A DNA stretch of 56,606 bases, from the NCBI GenBank assembly GCA_030693065.1, contig JAUYBL010000008.1:1-56606 (forward strand). Reading direction: 5' to 3'. How positions within the stretch are numbered: position 1 is the stretch's first letter; every line of letters begins with the position of its first letter. Shown here piece by piece: positions 15,187-24,259 of the stretch. Source of the DNA: Methylococcaceae bacterium. Its GTDB lineage: Bacteria > Pseudomonadota > Gammaproteobacteria > Methylococcales > Methylomonadaceae. The notes beneath the pieces were generated by a model. It saw only the letters and a program-made list of their open reading frames with translations. It had not been told where the DNA came from and did no database searches. Made by a program: the position numbers and the translations under genes.

Positions 15187-16650
15187 ATGCAACAACTACC
15201 GATAAAACTCTACAGAGCTGCGCAAGCCAGGGAGCTGGATCGCCTTACTATTGAAGAATACGGCATTCCGGGCATTACGTTGATGAGTCGGGCGGGGAAG
15301 GCGTTATTTCAATCTCTGCAACAACACTGGCCGCAGGCGCGTTCAATAGCGGTTTTTTGCGGTGCCGGTAATAATGCTGGTGATGGTTATATCGTCGCGC
15401 GATTGGCTTTAATTGCCGGTTACAGCGTTTGTGTTTATGCAGTGTCAGACCCTGAGCAACTTAAAGGTGATGCTCGTACTGCTTGGCAACAATATCTTGA
15501 GGTTGACGGTAGGGTGCTGTCTTTTAAAGCAGAGTTGGTAATTAATACTGAAGTTGTTGTCGATGCAATGCTTGGTACAGGTTTGGACAGGCCTGTCACA
15601 GGGCTTTATGTCGACGCTATTTTAGTTATCAATAACCAGCAAGCCAAAGTAGTGGCGGTGGATATTCCTTCCGGCTTGCATGCCGATACCGGCAATGTCT
15701 TAGGCAATGCTGTCATTGCCGATGTTACGGTGACTTTTATCGCGCTAAAGCAAGGCTTGTTTACCGGCCTGGCGGCTGATTATTGCGGTGAAATCGAGTT
15801 TGCCTCATTAGCTGTGCCGGATGCGGTTTTTGACCAGGTTAACGCCACTGCGGCACGCGTTGTTTATCAGCCTATGCCGCCACGTAAGCGTTGTGCGCAC
15901 AAAGGCCATAACGGTCATGTGTTGATTATCGGCGGAGATAAAGGCTATTCAGGCGCGGCTAGAATGGCGGGCGAAGCGGCGCTACGCGTTGGCGCCGGGC
16001 TGGTCAGTGTGGCGACGCGCGCAGAACATGCAGGGTTGATGAATTTGAACCGGCCGGAATTGATGTGTCATGGCGTGGAAAGTGCCGAGCAATTATTGCC
16101 GTTGCTGGAAAAAGCCGACGTTATTGTGTTGGGGCCGGGGTTAGGGCAGGGAGACTGGGCTTTAGACTTGTTTGATCTGGTCATAAACATCGAAAAGCCG
16201 GTTGTGATTGATGCCGATGGTCTTAATTTATTAGCTGCTTTGCCGGTGCATCATCACAACCGGGTGCTGACACCGCATCCCGGCGAAGCGGCGCGCTTGC
16301 TAAGCTGCTCGACAGCAGACATTCAGCAAGATAGATTTACCGCGGCGCTAGCCATTCAAGCGAAATACGGCAGTATCGCCATTGTTAAAGGTGCGGGCAC
16401 AGTGATTGCCTCAGAAGATGGTTTATCCGTTGCCAACACCGGCAATCCGGGCATGGCCTCAGGCGGCATGGGCGACGTATTGGCTGGCGTGATTGGCGGC
16501 TTGCTGGCACAAGGCTTGTCGTTACAACAGGCGGCGCAACAAGGGGTTTATATTCACGGTCTAGCGGCTGATAAAGCGGCACAGCATGGCGGCGAGCGCG
16601 GTCTGCTGGCCAGCGATTTAATGTCTTATCTTAGGATTTTGGTTAATTGA
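15187..16650 (+). CDS. nnr: Bifunctional NAD(P)H-hydrate epimerase / ADP-dependent NAD(P)H-hydrate dehydratase
   Basis: Repairs hydrated NAD(P)H. The N-terminal YjeF_N epimerase domain (about 1-225) carries AVFCGAGNNAGDGYIVARLA and VVAVDIPSGLHADTG. The C-terminal ribokinase-like dehydratase domain (about 235-487) carries HKGHNGHVLIIGGDKGYSGA, VLTPHPGEAARLL and NTGNPGMASGGMGDVLAGV. The length of 487 matches the two-domain bacterial form (E. coli YjeF, 515). Its stop overlaps the tsaE start (TGATG), as in E. coli yjeF-yjeE, so the two are co-translated. Confidence 0.96.
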   Translation: MQQLPIKLYRAAQARELDRLTIEEYGIPGITLMSRAGKALFQSLQQHWPQARSIAVFCGAGNNAGDGYIVARLALIAGYSVCVYAVSDPEQLKGDARTAWQQYLEVDGRVLSFKAELVINTEVVVDAMLGTGLDRPVTGLYVDAILVINNQQAKVVAVDIPSGLHADTGNVLGNAVIADVTVTFIALKQGLFTGLAADYCGEIEFASLAVPDAVFDQVNATAARVVYQPMPPRKRCAHKGHNGHVLIIGGDKGYSGAARMAGEAALRVGAGLVSVATRAEHAGLMNLNRPELMCHGVESAEQLLPLLEKADVIVLGPGLGQGDWALDLFDLVINIEKPVVIDADGLNLLAALPVHHHNRVLTPHPGEAARLLSCSTADIQQDRFTAALAIQAKYGSIAIVKGAGTVIASEDGLSVANTGNPGMASGGMGDVLAGVIGGLLAQGLSLQQAAQQGVYIHGLAADKAAQHGGERGLLASDLMSYLRILVN

Positions 16651-17063
16651 TGAAACGATTTTTAGAAGATACCGCAGCTACGGAACAGTTCGGGTGCGAG
16701 TTGTGGGCAAAGTTACCGTCAAAATGTTTAGTGTTTTTACACGGCGAGCTGGGGGCCGGTAAAACCACCTTAGTACGCGGTTTTTTAAGGGCGGCGGGTC
16801 ACACCGGTGTGGTTAAAAGCCCGACTTACAATTTGGTCGAAGAATACCAAGTGCAAGATCGCAAAATCTTTCATTTTGATTTGTATCGCGTGGCAGATCC
16901 GGAAGAACTTGAATGGATCGGCATCCGCGATTATTTAGCGCAAGACTGCGTGTGTTTTATTGAATGGTCAGAAATGGGCCAAGGATTTTTGCCAAAGCCC
17001 GATGTCGAAATTACGTTGCTGATACAAGGTGAAGGGCGTGAGTTGCTAATGGACAGCCATTAG
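16650..17063 (+). CDS. tsaE: tRNA threonylcarbamoyladenosine biosynthesis ATPase TsaE
   Basis: P-loop ATPase partner of TsaB-TsaD in forming t6A at position 37 of ANN-decoding tRNAs. The protein has 137 residues from the ATG at 16650; an overlapping TTG at 16647 would add one residue. Motifs: Walker A HGELGAGKTTLVRG, switch region KSPTYNLVEEY, HFDLYRVADPEELEWIG, and FIEWSEMG. Coupled to nnr. The partner gene tsaB is also in this window, at 30044. amiC or mutL, which often follow tsaE, are absent. Confidence 0.95.
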   Translation: MKRFLEDTAATEQFGCELWAKLPSKCLVFLHGELGAGKTTLVRGFLRAAGHTGVVKSPTYNLVEEYQVQDRKIFHFDLYRVADPEELEWIGIRDYLAQDCVCFIEWSEMGQGFLPKPDVEITLLIQGEGRELLMDSH

Positions 17064-17067
17064 TTTT

Positions 17068-17098
17068 GTAGGTTGGGTAGAGCAACGCGAAACCCAAC
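17068..17098. repeat. Small palindromic repeat (gttgggt...acccaac)
   Basis: gttgggtagagcaacgcgaaacccaac is an imperfect palindrome. Its reverse complement matches the element at 18137-18167 (gatgggtttcg...ctctacccatc), so these are two copies of one dispersed family flanking hprA. Confidence 0.65.
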
Positions 17099-17136
17099 AA
17101 GAATGACTCGGCATAAGTGCTTCCCGTCGTTATTGC

Positions 17137-18108
17137 CTAAATCACCCGATCAGGTAACGGTTCACCGGCAAAGAACGCAGCAAGATTGGCCAATACTTTT
17201 TCACCCATGGCAATACGCGTACCCAATGTGCCGCTGCCCAGGTGCGGCAGCAGGGTGACATTCTCCAGTGATAAAAAGCCTTGCGCAACGTTCGGTTCGC
17301 CTTCATAAACATCAAGTCCGGCACCGCGGATGGTGCTGTTTTTAAGTGCCTCAATCAATGCTTCACTGTCTACCACATCACCGCGAGCGGTATTGATCAG
17401 GTGGGCGGTCGGTTTCATTAGCTTGAGTCGTTCGGCATTAATCAGATGTTTGGTGGCTGCGCCTCCGGGACAATGCAGCGAGACAAAGTCAGCCGTTTGC
17501 AGCAGGTCTTCAACCGATTGGCAGCGGGTAGCGTTAAGGTCTTCAACCACGTACTCATTGGCCGGGCTGGGGTTGAAGTAAACAATTTTCATCCCGAAAC
17601 CGTGGTGGGCTTTTTTGGCCATGGCTTGGGCGATGCGGCCAAAGCCGATCAGTCCTAGCGTGGCGCCGGTAACATCGGTGCTCAGCATGTGTGTCGGGCA
17701 CCAGCCGGTCCATTTTTGCGCGCGTACCAAACGATCACCTTCGGCACCGCGTCGTGCTGACATCAATAGTAAAGTCATCGCGACATCGGCCGTGCTGTGG
17801 GTTAACACGCCGGGGGTATTAGTGATGATTAAGCCTTGCTGCTTGGCGGCGTCAACATCAATGTGGTTGTAACCGACGCCGAAATTGCCGAGAATTTTGC
17901 AGCGTTTGTCTTCAACGTTGATGACATCGGCGGTAAGCGCATCACATACCGTAGGGCACACAGCGTCATAATTTTGTAGGGCGTGTTTGAGTTCAGCCGC
18001 CGTCAATGGGCGGTCGTCTTCATTAAGCGTGACGTCATAAAGAGTTTTGAGTTTGGCTTCAACTGCGGCAGGCCAACGGCGGGTGATAAAAACTTTAGGT
18101 TTGCTCAT
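17137..18108 (-). CDS. hprA: Hydroxypyruvate reductase / D-2-hydroxyacid dehydrogenase (serine cycle)
   Basis: NAD(P)H-dependent reductase converting hydroxypyruvate to D-glycerate. It has 323 residues and the standard D-2-hydroxyacid dehydrogenase plan: substrate domain, central Rossmann fold with GLIGFGRIAQAMAKKA near residue 150, and catalytic Arg in INTARGDVVD, Glu in GLDVYEGEP, and His in LLPHLGSGT. The substrate range (glyoxylate or hydroxypyruvate) is not fixed by these residues. Its position beside serine-glyoxylate aminotransferase on the same strand supports the serine-cycle role. A terminator between sgaA and hprA suggests it has its own promoter in the 18109-18175 gap or depends on read-through. 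Confidence 0.88.
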   Translation of the reverse strand: MSKPKVFITRRWPAAVEAKLKTLYDVTLNEDDRPLTAAELKHALQNYDAVCPTVCDALTADVINVEDKRCKILGNFGVGYNHIDVDAAKQQGLIITNTPGVLTHSTADVAMTLLLMSARRGAEGDRLVRAQKWTGWCPTHMLSTDVTGATLGLIGFGRIAQAMAKKAHHGFGMKIVYFNPSPANEYVVEDLNATRCQSVEDLLQTADFVSLHCPGGAATKHLINAERLKLMKPTAHLINTARGDVVDSEALIEALKNSTIRGAGLDVYEGEPNVAQGFLSLENVTLLPHLGSGTLGTRIAMGEKVLANLAAFFAGEPLPDRVI

Positions 18109-18136
18109 GGGGGAGTTTCTCCATGTGTAGATTTAT

Positions 18137-18167
18137 GATGGGTTTCGTTATCACTCTACCCATCCTA
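18137..18167. repeat. Small palindromic repeat (gatgggt...acccatc)
   Basis: Imperfect palindrome gatgggtttcgttatcactctacccatc, the inverse-orientation relative of the 17068 element. It lies in the hprA upstream region. Confidence 0.6.
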
Positions 18168-18175
18168 CGATAAAT

Positions 18176-18221
18176 AAAAAAGGCCCAGGGCAAAAAAGCT
18201 AAGCCTTTTCGCCCTGGGCCT
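18176..18221 (-). terminator. Rho-independent terminator after sgaA
   Basis: An 11-bp GC-rich stem (aggcccagggc at 18181-18191 with gccctgggcct at 18211-18221) with a large loop. On the minus strand it is followed by TTTTTATTTATC. It ends the sgaA transcript before hprA. Confidence 0.85.
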
Positions 18222-18242
18222 TATCTTGCGGCTTAGTGCTTA

Positions 18243-19409
18243 CTATTTTGCAGTAGCGCGATAGTATTCAATCGCTGCCGCAACGCCGCTGCCTGGCTTG
18301 ATGTCAATGCCGCTGTCCAGCAACGCCATTTCTACACCGGCAATAGCGCCCAGCAAAGAAACATCATTCATATCGCCGACATGGCCGATGCGAAATACTT
18401 TGCCAGCAACTTCAGACAAACCAGCACCTAGTGAGATGTTGTATTTGTTAAAAGCGATGCTGATAACTGTCTTGGCATCTTTGCCTTCCGGCACAACGAT
18501 AGCCGTCACTGTGTTTGACTCAAAACCAGGTTGTGCGCACTGAGTTAAACCCCAAGCGGCAACGGCTTTACGAACGCCTTCAGCTAGTCGAAAGTGGCGG
18601 GCATAAACATTTTCCAAACCTTCTTCTAATAACAAATCCAATGATTTGCGTAGACCGTATAACAACGGCAAGTTAGGGGTGTAAGGCGTGTAGCCGTCTT
18701 TGTTGGCATTGACTTGGTCTTTCAAATCCAAAAAGCAACGCGGATAAGTACTGGTTTCCGCCGCTTGCAATGCTTTTTGACTAAATGCCAAAAACGCGCC
18801 GCCGGCCGGCAACATAAAGCCTTTTTGTGAACCACTGATGGCACCGTCAACACCCCATTCGTCCATACGAAAATCAATGCTGGCAATAGAACTAACTCCG
18901 TCAACGAACAGCAGAGCAGGGTGGTTTGCTGCATTCAATGCCTTGCGCACGCCGCCAATGTCACTGGTGACGCCGGTAGCAGTTTCGTTGTGTGTTGCCA
19001 AAACAGCTTTGATCTCGTGTTGGGTGTCTTCTTTTAAACGCGCTTCGATTTTGTCTAAAGGGATGCCTTTGCCCCAAGTTTCTTGATGAATTTCCACATC
19101 AAATCCCAGACGTTTAGCCATTTCAGCCCATAAGTGGCTGAATTGACCAAAACGGTAAATAAGCACTTTATCACCAGGATTTAAGGTGTTGGTCAGCGCA
19201 ACTTCCCAGCCTGCAGTACCTGTTGCAGGAAAGATAAACGCTTGCCCAGTTTCAGTTTTGAAGACTTTTTTCAAGTCCTGTAAAAGAGGTGTCAGCAGCT
19301 TAGGAAATACCGGTGAACGATGATCTTCCATAGGAATATGCATGGCACTGAGCACTTCGTGCGGCACATTAGTTGGGCCAGGTATGAATAGGTGGTTACG
19401 ACCAGCCAT
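18243..19409 (-). CDS. sgaA: Serine-glyoxylate aminotransferase
   Basis: A PLP-dependent class V aminotransferase of the serine cycle that converts serine plus glyoxylate to hydroxypyruvate plus glycine. I chose the ATG at 19409 (MAGRNHLFIPGPTNVPHEVL), preceded by GAGG and matching the family N-terminus; it gives 388 residues. Visible are FPATGTAGWEVAL, VLATHNETATGVTSDI, LFVDGVSSIASIDFRMDEWGVD, and the PLP lysine in SGSQKGFMLPAGGAF. It is divergent from mcl-mtkAB across a 271-nt region that probably holds the promoters of both arms. hprA lies downstream. Confidence 0.95.
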   Translation of the reverse strand: MAGRNHLFIPGPTNVPHEVLSAMHIPMEDHRSPVFPKLLTPLLQDLKKVFKTETGQAFIFPATGTAGWEVALTNTLNPGDKVLIYRFGQFSHLWAEMAKRLGFDVEIHQETWGKGIPLDKIEARLKEDTQHEIKAVLATHNETATGVTSDIGGVRKALNAANHPALLFVDGVSSIASIDFRMDEWGVDGAISGSQKGFMLPAGGAFLAFSQKALQAAETSTYPRCFLDLKDQVNANKDGYTPYTPNLPLLYGLRKSLDLLLEEGLENVYARHFRLAEGVRKAVAAWGLTQCAQPGFESNTVTAIVVPEGKDAKTVISIAFNKYNISLGAGLSEVAGKVFRIGHVGDMNDVSLLGAIAGVEMALLDSGIDIKPGSGVAAAIEYYRATAK

Positions 19410-19680
19410 GGGGTTGCCTCTTTGTTTAGGAATTGAATGAAAGTGGGTGTTTTTTAAGATGGACGGTTTGGATGCCAAACCCCAAAAAAGGCGGCAATAA
19501 TGACATAGCCACCCGAAATCGGCAAGGTTTGCGGCGCGCCAAGACTGAGCAGACGTGTTATAAATTGACTTTGAATTCTCTAAAAGTAAAATGCCCGGTT
19601 GATTTATGTCTGGTTTAGGCTGGAGATAACCGTTTTAGTGCTGACAAGCAGCGCTCACTACAATCTTTAGGAAGGTATCA
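19410..19680. promoter_or_regulatory. Divergent control region of the serine-cycle genes
   Basis: A 271-nt intergenic stretch between sgaA (leftward) and mcl (rightward). It must hold the promoters of both arms. I see no clean -35/-10 pair, palindrome or riboswitch that I can defend. An AT-rich segment ttgactttgaattctctaaaag near 19565 could contain a rightward promoter. There is a GGAAGG ribosome site before mcl. Confidence 0.5.
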
Positions 19681-20631
19681 ATGAGTCATACTCTCTACAC
19701 AGCGTCGGTTCAGCGCGTGCAACGTTGCGAATTGGCTGTTCCCGGATCTAGCCCTGAAATGTTTGAAAAAGCATTAAAAAGCGGCGTGGATTTCATTTTT
19801 CTGGACTTGGAAGATGCGGTTGCTCCAGATGACAAATTAACCGCCAGAAAAAACGTTATTCAAGCGATCAATGATCTGGACTGGAAAGGCCATGGCATTA
19901 CCATTTCTGTGCGTATTAATGGTTTGGATACTCAATACATGGTGCGCGACGTGGTTGATTTGGTCGAGCAGTGTGGTGAAAAATTAGAAACCGTTTTGAT
20001 TCCTAAAGTCGGCGTATATGGCGATGTTTATATGGTTGAAGCGATGCTCAATCAATTGGAAATGCAACAAGGCCTGAAACACAAAATCGGTATTGAAGCG
20101 CTGATCGAAACTGCTCTGGGCATGGCCAATGTTGAAGATATTGCTCGCAACGGTGCATCCGGTCGTCTTGAAGCATTGCATTTTGGTGTTGCAGATTATG
20201 CGGCCAGCAATCGTGCCAGAACTACCAATATCGGCGGTTTAAATCCTGATTACCCTGGTGACCAATGGCATGCTGCCATCAGTCGCATGACCGTTGCTTG
20301 CCGCGCTTACGGCTTGCGTCCTATCGATGGTCCATTTGGCGACTTTAAAGATCCGGATGGCTTTAGATTGGCGGCAAGAAGAGCGGCTGCGTTGGGCTGT
20401 GAAGGCAAATGGGCGATTCATCCTTCTCAGGTTGAACTGGCTAACGAAGTATTTACGCCACCAGCGGCTGAAGTTGATAAAGCCAAACGCATTTTGGTAG
20501 CGCTTAAAGAAGCCGCCGCGCAAGGTAAAGGCGCCGCTGCACTGGATGGTCGCCTGATTGATGCGGCTTCCGAAAGAATGGCCAATAACGTGGTGAGAGC
20601 AGCAGAAGCGATTGCTGCAAAAACGAAATAA
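19681..20631 (+). CDS. mcl: Malyl-CoA lyase (HpcH/HpaI-CitE family)
   Basis: Cleaves malyl-CoA to glyoxylate and acetyl-CoA, the closing step of the serine cycle. It has 316 residues. Family signatures are RCELAVPGSSPEMFEKALKSG, FIFLDLEDAV with metal/substrate acids, VRINGLDTQYMVRD, IEALIETALGMANVEDIA, ALHFGVADYAAS, and GCEGKWAIHPSQV. Its place directly before both malate thiokinase subunits distinguishes it from citrate lyase beta. It is the first gene of the mcl-mtkA-mtkB operon (22 nt to mtkA). Confidence 0.94.
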   Translation: MSHTLYTASVQRVQRCELAVPGSSPEMFEKALKSGVDFIFLDLEDAVAPDDKLTARKNVIQAINDLDWKGHGITISVRINGLDTQYMVRDVVDLVEQCGEKLETVLIPKVGVYGDVYMVEAMLNQLEMQQGLKHKIGIEALIETALGMANVEDIARNGASGRLEALHFGVADYAASNRARTTNIGGLNPDYPGDQWHAAISRMTVACRAYGLRPIDGPFGDFKDPDGFRLAARRAAALGCEGKWAIHPSQVELANEVFTPPAAEVDKAKRILVALKEAAAQGKGAAALDGRLIDAASERMANNVVRAAEAIAAKTK

Positions 20632-20652
20632 CAACTTTAAGAGAGATCTGCT

Positions 20653-21834
20653 GTGGATATTCATGAGTATCAAGCCAAAGAACTTTTAGCTGGCTACGGC
20701 GTCAAAATCGCCGAAGGCGGTCTGGCCTATAGCCCGGAAGAAGCGGTACAACGTGCCAGAGAGATCGGCGGCAATGTCTGGGCAGTAAAAGCCCAAATTC
20801 ATTCAGGTGCGCGCGGTAAAGCGGGCGGTATCAAGATTTGCCTTACCCATGATGAAGTTGAAGCGGCTGCCGAAGCGTTGCTGGGAAGAAAACTGGTCAC
20901 ACATCAAACCGGTCCGGCCGGCAAAGTCTGCGGTAGACTTTATATTGAAGCGGGCACCAATATCGTTAAGGAACTGTATTTCAGTTTTTTGGTGGATCGT
21001 AGCTCAGAGCGCATTGTCATGGTCGGTTCTGCCCAAGGCGGTATGGAAATTGAAGATCTGGCTGCCAACAATCCCGACGCGCTTACCAAAATCTACATCT
21101 CGCCTGCGGTAGGTTTGCAGGATTATCAAGCTAGAGAAATGGCATTTGCCTTAGGTTTGGATGCTGCCTTGATCAGTCAGGCCGTTAAAACCATTAAAGG
21201 TTGTTATCGTGCCCTGCGTGATCTTGATGCCTCCATGCTGGAAATTAACCCGCTGGTGATTAATGGCAACAATGAGCTAATCGCGTTGGATGCCAAAATG
21301 GGCTTCGACGATAACGCTTTATTCCGCCAACACAAAGTTGCCGAATTGCGTGATAAAACCCAGGAAGATCCGCGCGAAACTGCAGCGGGTGATCGCGGCT
21401 TAAGCTATGTCGGTTTAGATGGTGACATCGGCTGCATGATCAACGGCGCGGGCTTGGCGATGGCGACCATGGACATGATTAAACTGGCCGGCGGCGAACC
21501 TGCCAACTTTTTGGATGTCGGCGGCGGCGCGTCGGCTGAACGTACTGAAAAAGCCTTCCGTTTGGTTTTGGCGGACAAAGGCGTTAAAGCCATGCTGGTT
21601 AACATCTTTGCCGGTATTAATCGTTGCGATTGGATTGCCGAAGGTGTGGTTGAAGCAGTCAAGAAAATCGACATGAAAATCCCGTTAATCGTTAGATTAT
21701 CAGGCACCAACGTTGAAGAAGGCCGACGCATTATTGCTGAAAGCGGCTTACCCATCATTACGGCAGATACATTGGCTGAAGCTGCTGAAAAAGCGGTTAA
21801 AGCACGTAATGAAGTTGTTGCAAACGAACGCTAA
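20653..21834 (+). CDS. mtkA: Malate-CoA ligase (malate thiokinase) beta subunit
   Basis: ATP-grasp subunit of the enzyme that makes malyl-CoA from malate, CoA and ATP. It has 393 residues from a GTG start with a GAGAG site upstream. It follows the SucC pattern: [72 protein letters not shown] and [13 protein letters not shown]. SucC of succinyl-CoA synthetase is the alternative; the adjacent mcl makes the malate-specific form the better call. The gap to mtkB is 11 nt. Confidence 0.92.
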   Translation: MDIHEYQAKELLAGYGVKIAEGGLAYSPEEAVQRAREIGGNVWAVKAQIHSGARGKAGGIKICLTHDEVEAAAEALLGRKLVTHQTGPAGKVCGRLYIEAGTNIVKELYFSFLVDRSSERIVMVGSAQGGMEIEDLAANNPDALTKIYISPAVGLQDYQAREMAFALGLDAALISQAVKTIKGCYRALRDLDASMLEINPLVINGNNELIALDAKMGFDDNALFRQHKVAELRDKTQEDPRETAAGDRGLSYVGLDGDIGCMINGAGLAMATMDMIKLAGGEPANFLDVGGGASAERTEKAFRLVLADKGVKAMLVNIFAGINRCDWIAEGVVEAVKKIDMKIPLIVRLSGTNVEEGRRIIAESGLPIITADTLAEAAEKAVKARNEVVANER

Positions 21835-21845
21835 GGGGATAACGA

Positions 21846-22733
21846 ATGGCTATTTTAATTAACGAAACAACGCGCATTATTGTTCAAGGCTTTACCGGCA
21901 AAATCGGTAGTTTCCATGCTCAAGACATGATCAACTACGGCTCCAATGTCGTTGGCGGCATCACGCCCGGCAAAGGCGGCCAAACACATTTGGATAGACC
22001 GGTTTTTAATACCGTCAAAGAAGCCGTAAATGAAGTCGGTGCTGAAGCCAGCATCATTTTTGTGCCACCAGCATTTGCTGCAGATTCCATCATGGAAGCG
22101 GCCGATGCAGGTATTAAATATTGCGTTGCCGTCACCGACGGTATCCCAACGCAAGACATGATGAAAGTAAAAACCTTTCTGCGTCGCTTCCCAAAAGAAG
22201 AAAGAATGGTGTTAACTGGTCCAAACTGCGCCGGTACCATCAGTCCAGGGCGCGCGATGTTGGGCATTATGCCGGGGCACATTTATAAGCAAGGTAATGT
22301 CGGCATCGTTGGTCGTTCCGGTACCTTGGGTTATGAAGCTGCCGATCAAATGAAAGCCTTGGGTATTGGCGTATCTACGTCTGTCGGCATCGGTGGCGAT
22401 CCGATTAACGGCAGTTCACATCGCGACATTCTGGAAATATTTGAGCAAGACCCAGAAACTAAAGTTGTGATCATGATCGGCGAAATCGGTGGGCCACAAG
22501 AAGTGGAAGCTGGTTTGTATGCGAAAGAGCACATGACCAAACCGTTGATTGCTTATATTGCTGGATTAACTGCACCTGAAGGTCGTCGCATGGGTCATGC
22601 CGGGGCGATTATCTCTTCAGCCGGAGAAAGCGCTGCAGAAAAAGTGGCTATTCTAAAAGAGCTTGGTGTCACTATCTGTCCAACGCCTGCAGCGATGGGT
22701 GAAACAGTCGCCGCAGTCTTGGCAAAGCTTTAA
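21846..22733 (+). CDS. mtkB: Malate-CoA ligase (malate thiokinase) alpha subunit
   Basis: CoA-binding subunit with the phosphorylated histidine. It has 295 residues with the SucD layout: RIIVQGFTGKIGSFHAQDMI, GGITPGKGGQTHLDRPVF, ALTGPNCAGTISPGR-like LTGPNCAGTISPGRAM, and the active-site His in RRMGHAGAIISS. It completes the serine-cycle operon. No phosphoenolpyruvate carboxylase gene follows, although ppc often accompanies mtkAB in alphaproteobacterial methylotrophs. A strong hairpin lies 15 nt downstream. Confidence 0.92.
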   Translation: MAILINETTRIIVQGFTGKIGSFHAQDMINYGSNVVGGITPGKGGQTHLDRPVFNTVKEAVNEVGAEASIIFVPPAFAADSIMEAADAGIKYCVAVTDGIPTQDMMKVKTFLRRFPKEERMVLTGPNCAGTISPGRAMLGIMPGHIYKQGNVGIVGRSGTLGYEAADQMKALGIGVSTSVGIGGDPINGSSHRDILEIFEQDPETKVVIMIGEIGGPQEVEAGLYAKEHMTKPLIAYIAGLTAPEGRRMGHAGAIISSAGESAAEKVAILKELGVTICPTPAAMGETVAAVLAKL

Positions 22734-22747
22734 GGAAAGTCCTGATT

Positions 22748-22783
22748 GCCGCTAAAACTCGTTTTAAGGCGAGTTTTAGCGGC
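22748..22783 (+). terminator. Strong hairpin after mtkB
   Basis: A perfect 14-bp stem (gccgctaaaactcg with cgagttttagcggc) and an 8-nt loop. There is no downstream T-run, so it may be a processing or stability element rather than a complete intrinsic terminator. Confidence 0.65.
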
Positions 22784-22827
22784 ATAGCCGCGGTGAATTA
22801 ATAAGCCTAAAGTTTACTGATTCAACA

Positions 22828-22992
22828 ATGAACGAAGAAAAACAAGTCGATGCGCTGTCTTGGATAAAGTCCGATAAGACTTTAATAAAGATTCTTAAAA
22901 TAATTGGCATTGCCCTTGTTATTATTTTGGGTATGCTGGTTGCTAGTGGCATACTTTTTAATGCTGCCGTTGTACAAATTACCGCTCCATAA
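22828..22992 (+). CDS. Small single-pass membrane protein, unknown
   Basis: A 54-residue ORF. The hydrophilic N-terminus MNEEKQVDALSWIKSDK is followed by one long hydrophobic helix (about residues 19-50, including IIGIALVIILGMLVASGILF) and a short tail VVQITAP. It fills the gap between the mtkB hairpin and nadA and is in frame throughout. It resembles small inner-membrane proteins in layout. I do not recognise a family. A weak upstream site (no clear Shine-Dalgarno) lowers confidence. It could be co-transcribed with nadA, 76 nt downstream. Confidence 0.5.
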   Translation: MNEEKQVDALSWIKSDKTLIKILKIIGIALVIILGMLVASGILFNAAVVQITAP

Positions 22993-23068
22993 TTAGCTCG
23001 ATTTATTTGGGCAAATAACTCTTAAAAGATGAACTCCAATCTTTAATCTACTGTCTTTTTGATAAAAC

Positions 23069-24166
23069 ATGACTGCTACCGCCTTACCTATCCAAGATTA
23101 CGCATTACTCACTGATGAAGAATGCGATGCTCGCATTGTTGCTGCCAAAGCTAAGCTGGGCAAACGTTGCGTGATACTGGGTCACCATTATCAGCGTGAT
23201 GAAGTGTTTAAACATGCCGATTTTTCCGGCGATTCTTTAAAGTTATCTCGCAACGCCGCTGAATCTGACGCTGAATACATCGTGTTTTGCGGCGTGCATT
23301 TTATGGCGGAAGTGGCGGATATTTTGTCTCGTCCTGACCAAATCGCCATTTTGCCTGACATGGCCGCCGGTTGCTCCATGGCTGATATGGCCAATCTGAT
23401 CAAAGTGCAAAAATGCTGGAATGAATTGGCGCAGGTGCTTGATGTGGAAAATGAAGTTACTCCGGTCACTTACATTAATTCCGCGGCCGACCTTAAAGCC
23501 TTTTGCGGCAAACATGAAGGCATTGTCTGTACTTCATCTAATGCTCAAAAAATCCTGGAATGGAGCTTCGCTAAGCGGGCAAAGATTTTGTTTTTTCCTG
23601 ATCAACATTTGGGCCGCAATACCGGGTACCGCATGGGTATTCCGCTTGATGAAATGGTTGTATGGGATTTCACCAAGCCGATGGGTGGCTTAACGGAAGA
23701 TGAGATTCGCAAAGCAAAAATCATTCTTTGGAGTGGTTATTGTTCTGTGCATCAAGTCTTTCAACCTGAGCAAATTGACAACTTTAAGCAACGTTTTCCG
23801 GAAACTAAGGTAATTTCACATCCGGAAGCTTGCTTTGAAGTGGTGCAAAAAGCCGACTATGTTGGCTCAACTGAATATATTTTAAAGACAGTACGCGAGT
23901 CAGAAGCCAATAGTCGCTGGCTGGTGGCAACTGAATTAAACTTGGTTAATCGCTTGCATGAAGAATGTAAAGGCCAAGGTAAAAACGTGCATTTTATGTC
24001 GCCAACCTTGTGCATGTGCTCGACTATGTTTAGAACTGATCCACAGCATTTAGCCTGGGTGCTGGAAAATTTGGTGGCAGGACATGTCGTTAATCAGATT
24101 TCAGTGCCTGCGGAAGATGCTAAGTATGCTATTCACGCGTTGGATAATATGCTTGCGATAAACTAA
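23069..24166 (+). CDS. nadA: Quinolinate synthase
   Basis: A 4Fe-4S enzyme of NAD synthesis that condenses iminoaspartate with dihydroxyacetone phosphate. The 365 residues place it with the long form. Visible features are the N-terminal AKLGKRCVILGHHYQRDEV and HFMAEVADIL, then the three cluster cysteines in GIVCTSSNAQK, SHPEACFEVV and TLCMCSTMF. VTYINSAADLKAFCG is also conserved. It has no operon partner except possibly the small ORF before it. nadB and nadC are not in the window. Confidence 0.96.
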   Translation: MTATALPIQDYALLTDEECDARIVAAKAKLGKRCVILGHHYQRDEVFKHADFSGDSLKLSRNAAESDAEYIVFCGVHFMAEVADILSRPDQIAILPDMAAGCSMADMANLIKVQKCWNELAQVLDVENEVTPVTYINSAADLKAFCGKHEGIVCTSSNAQKILEWSFAKRAKILFFPDQHLGRNTGYRMGIPLDEMVVWDFTKPMGGLTEDEIRKAKIILWSGYCSVHQVFQPEQIDNFKQRFPETKVISHPEACFEVVQKADYVGSTEYILKTVRESEANSRWLVATELNLVNRLHEECKGQGKNVHFMSPTLCMCSTMFRTDPQHLAWVLENLVAGHVVNQISVPAEDAKYAIHALDNMLAIN

Positions 24167-24173
24167 TTAAATC

Positions 24174-24249
24174 CTTCGACAGGCTCCACCACTAGGGTGG
24201 TCTATGGACAGCTGAACAGTATGTTCCGTTCGAGCTGAGCCTGTCGAAG
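24174..24249. repeat. Dispersed inverted repeat between nadA and the NAD-isocitrate dehydrogenase
   Basis: A perfect 13-bp terminal inverted repeat, cttcgacaggctc ... gagcctgtcgaag, encloses a second hairpin (caccactagggtgg). It belongs to the ttcgacaggctc/ccgttcg family seen throughout the window. Placed between convergent genes, it can end transcription from both sides. Confidence 0.8.
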
Positions 24250-24259
24250 CGTTTAAGTT

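Noticed and set aside
19681-20631. Citrate lyase beta subunit as the identity of mcl
   Set aside because: No citC, D, F or G genes nearby, and the following malate thiokinase genes fit malyl-CoA lyase.
20653-22733. Succinyl-CoA synthetase (sucCD) as the identity of mtkAB
   Set aside because: The folds match, but the operon with mcl and the neighbouring serine-cycle genes favour malate thiokinase.
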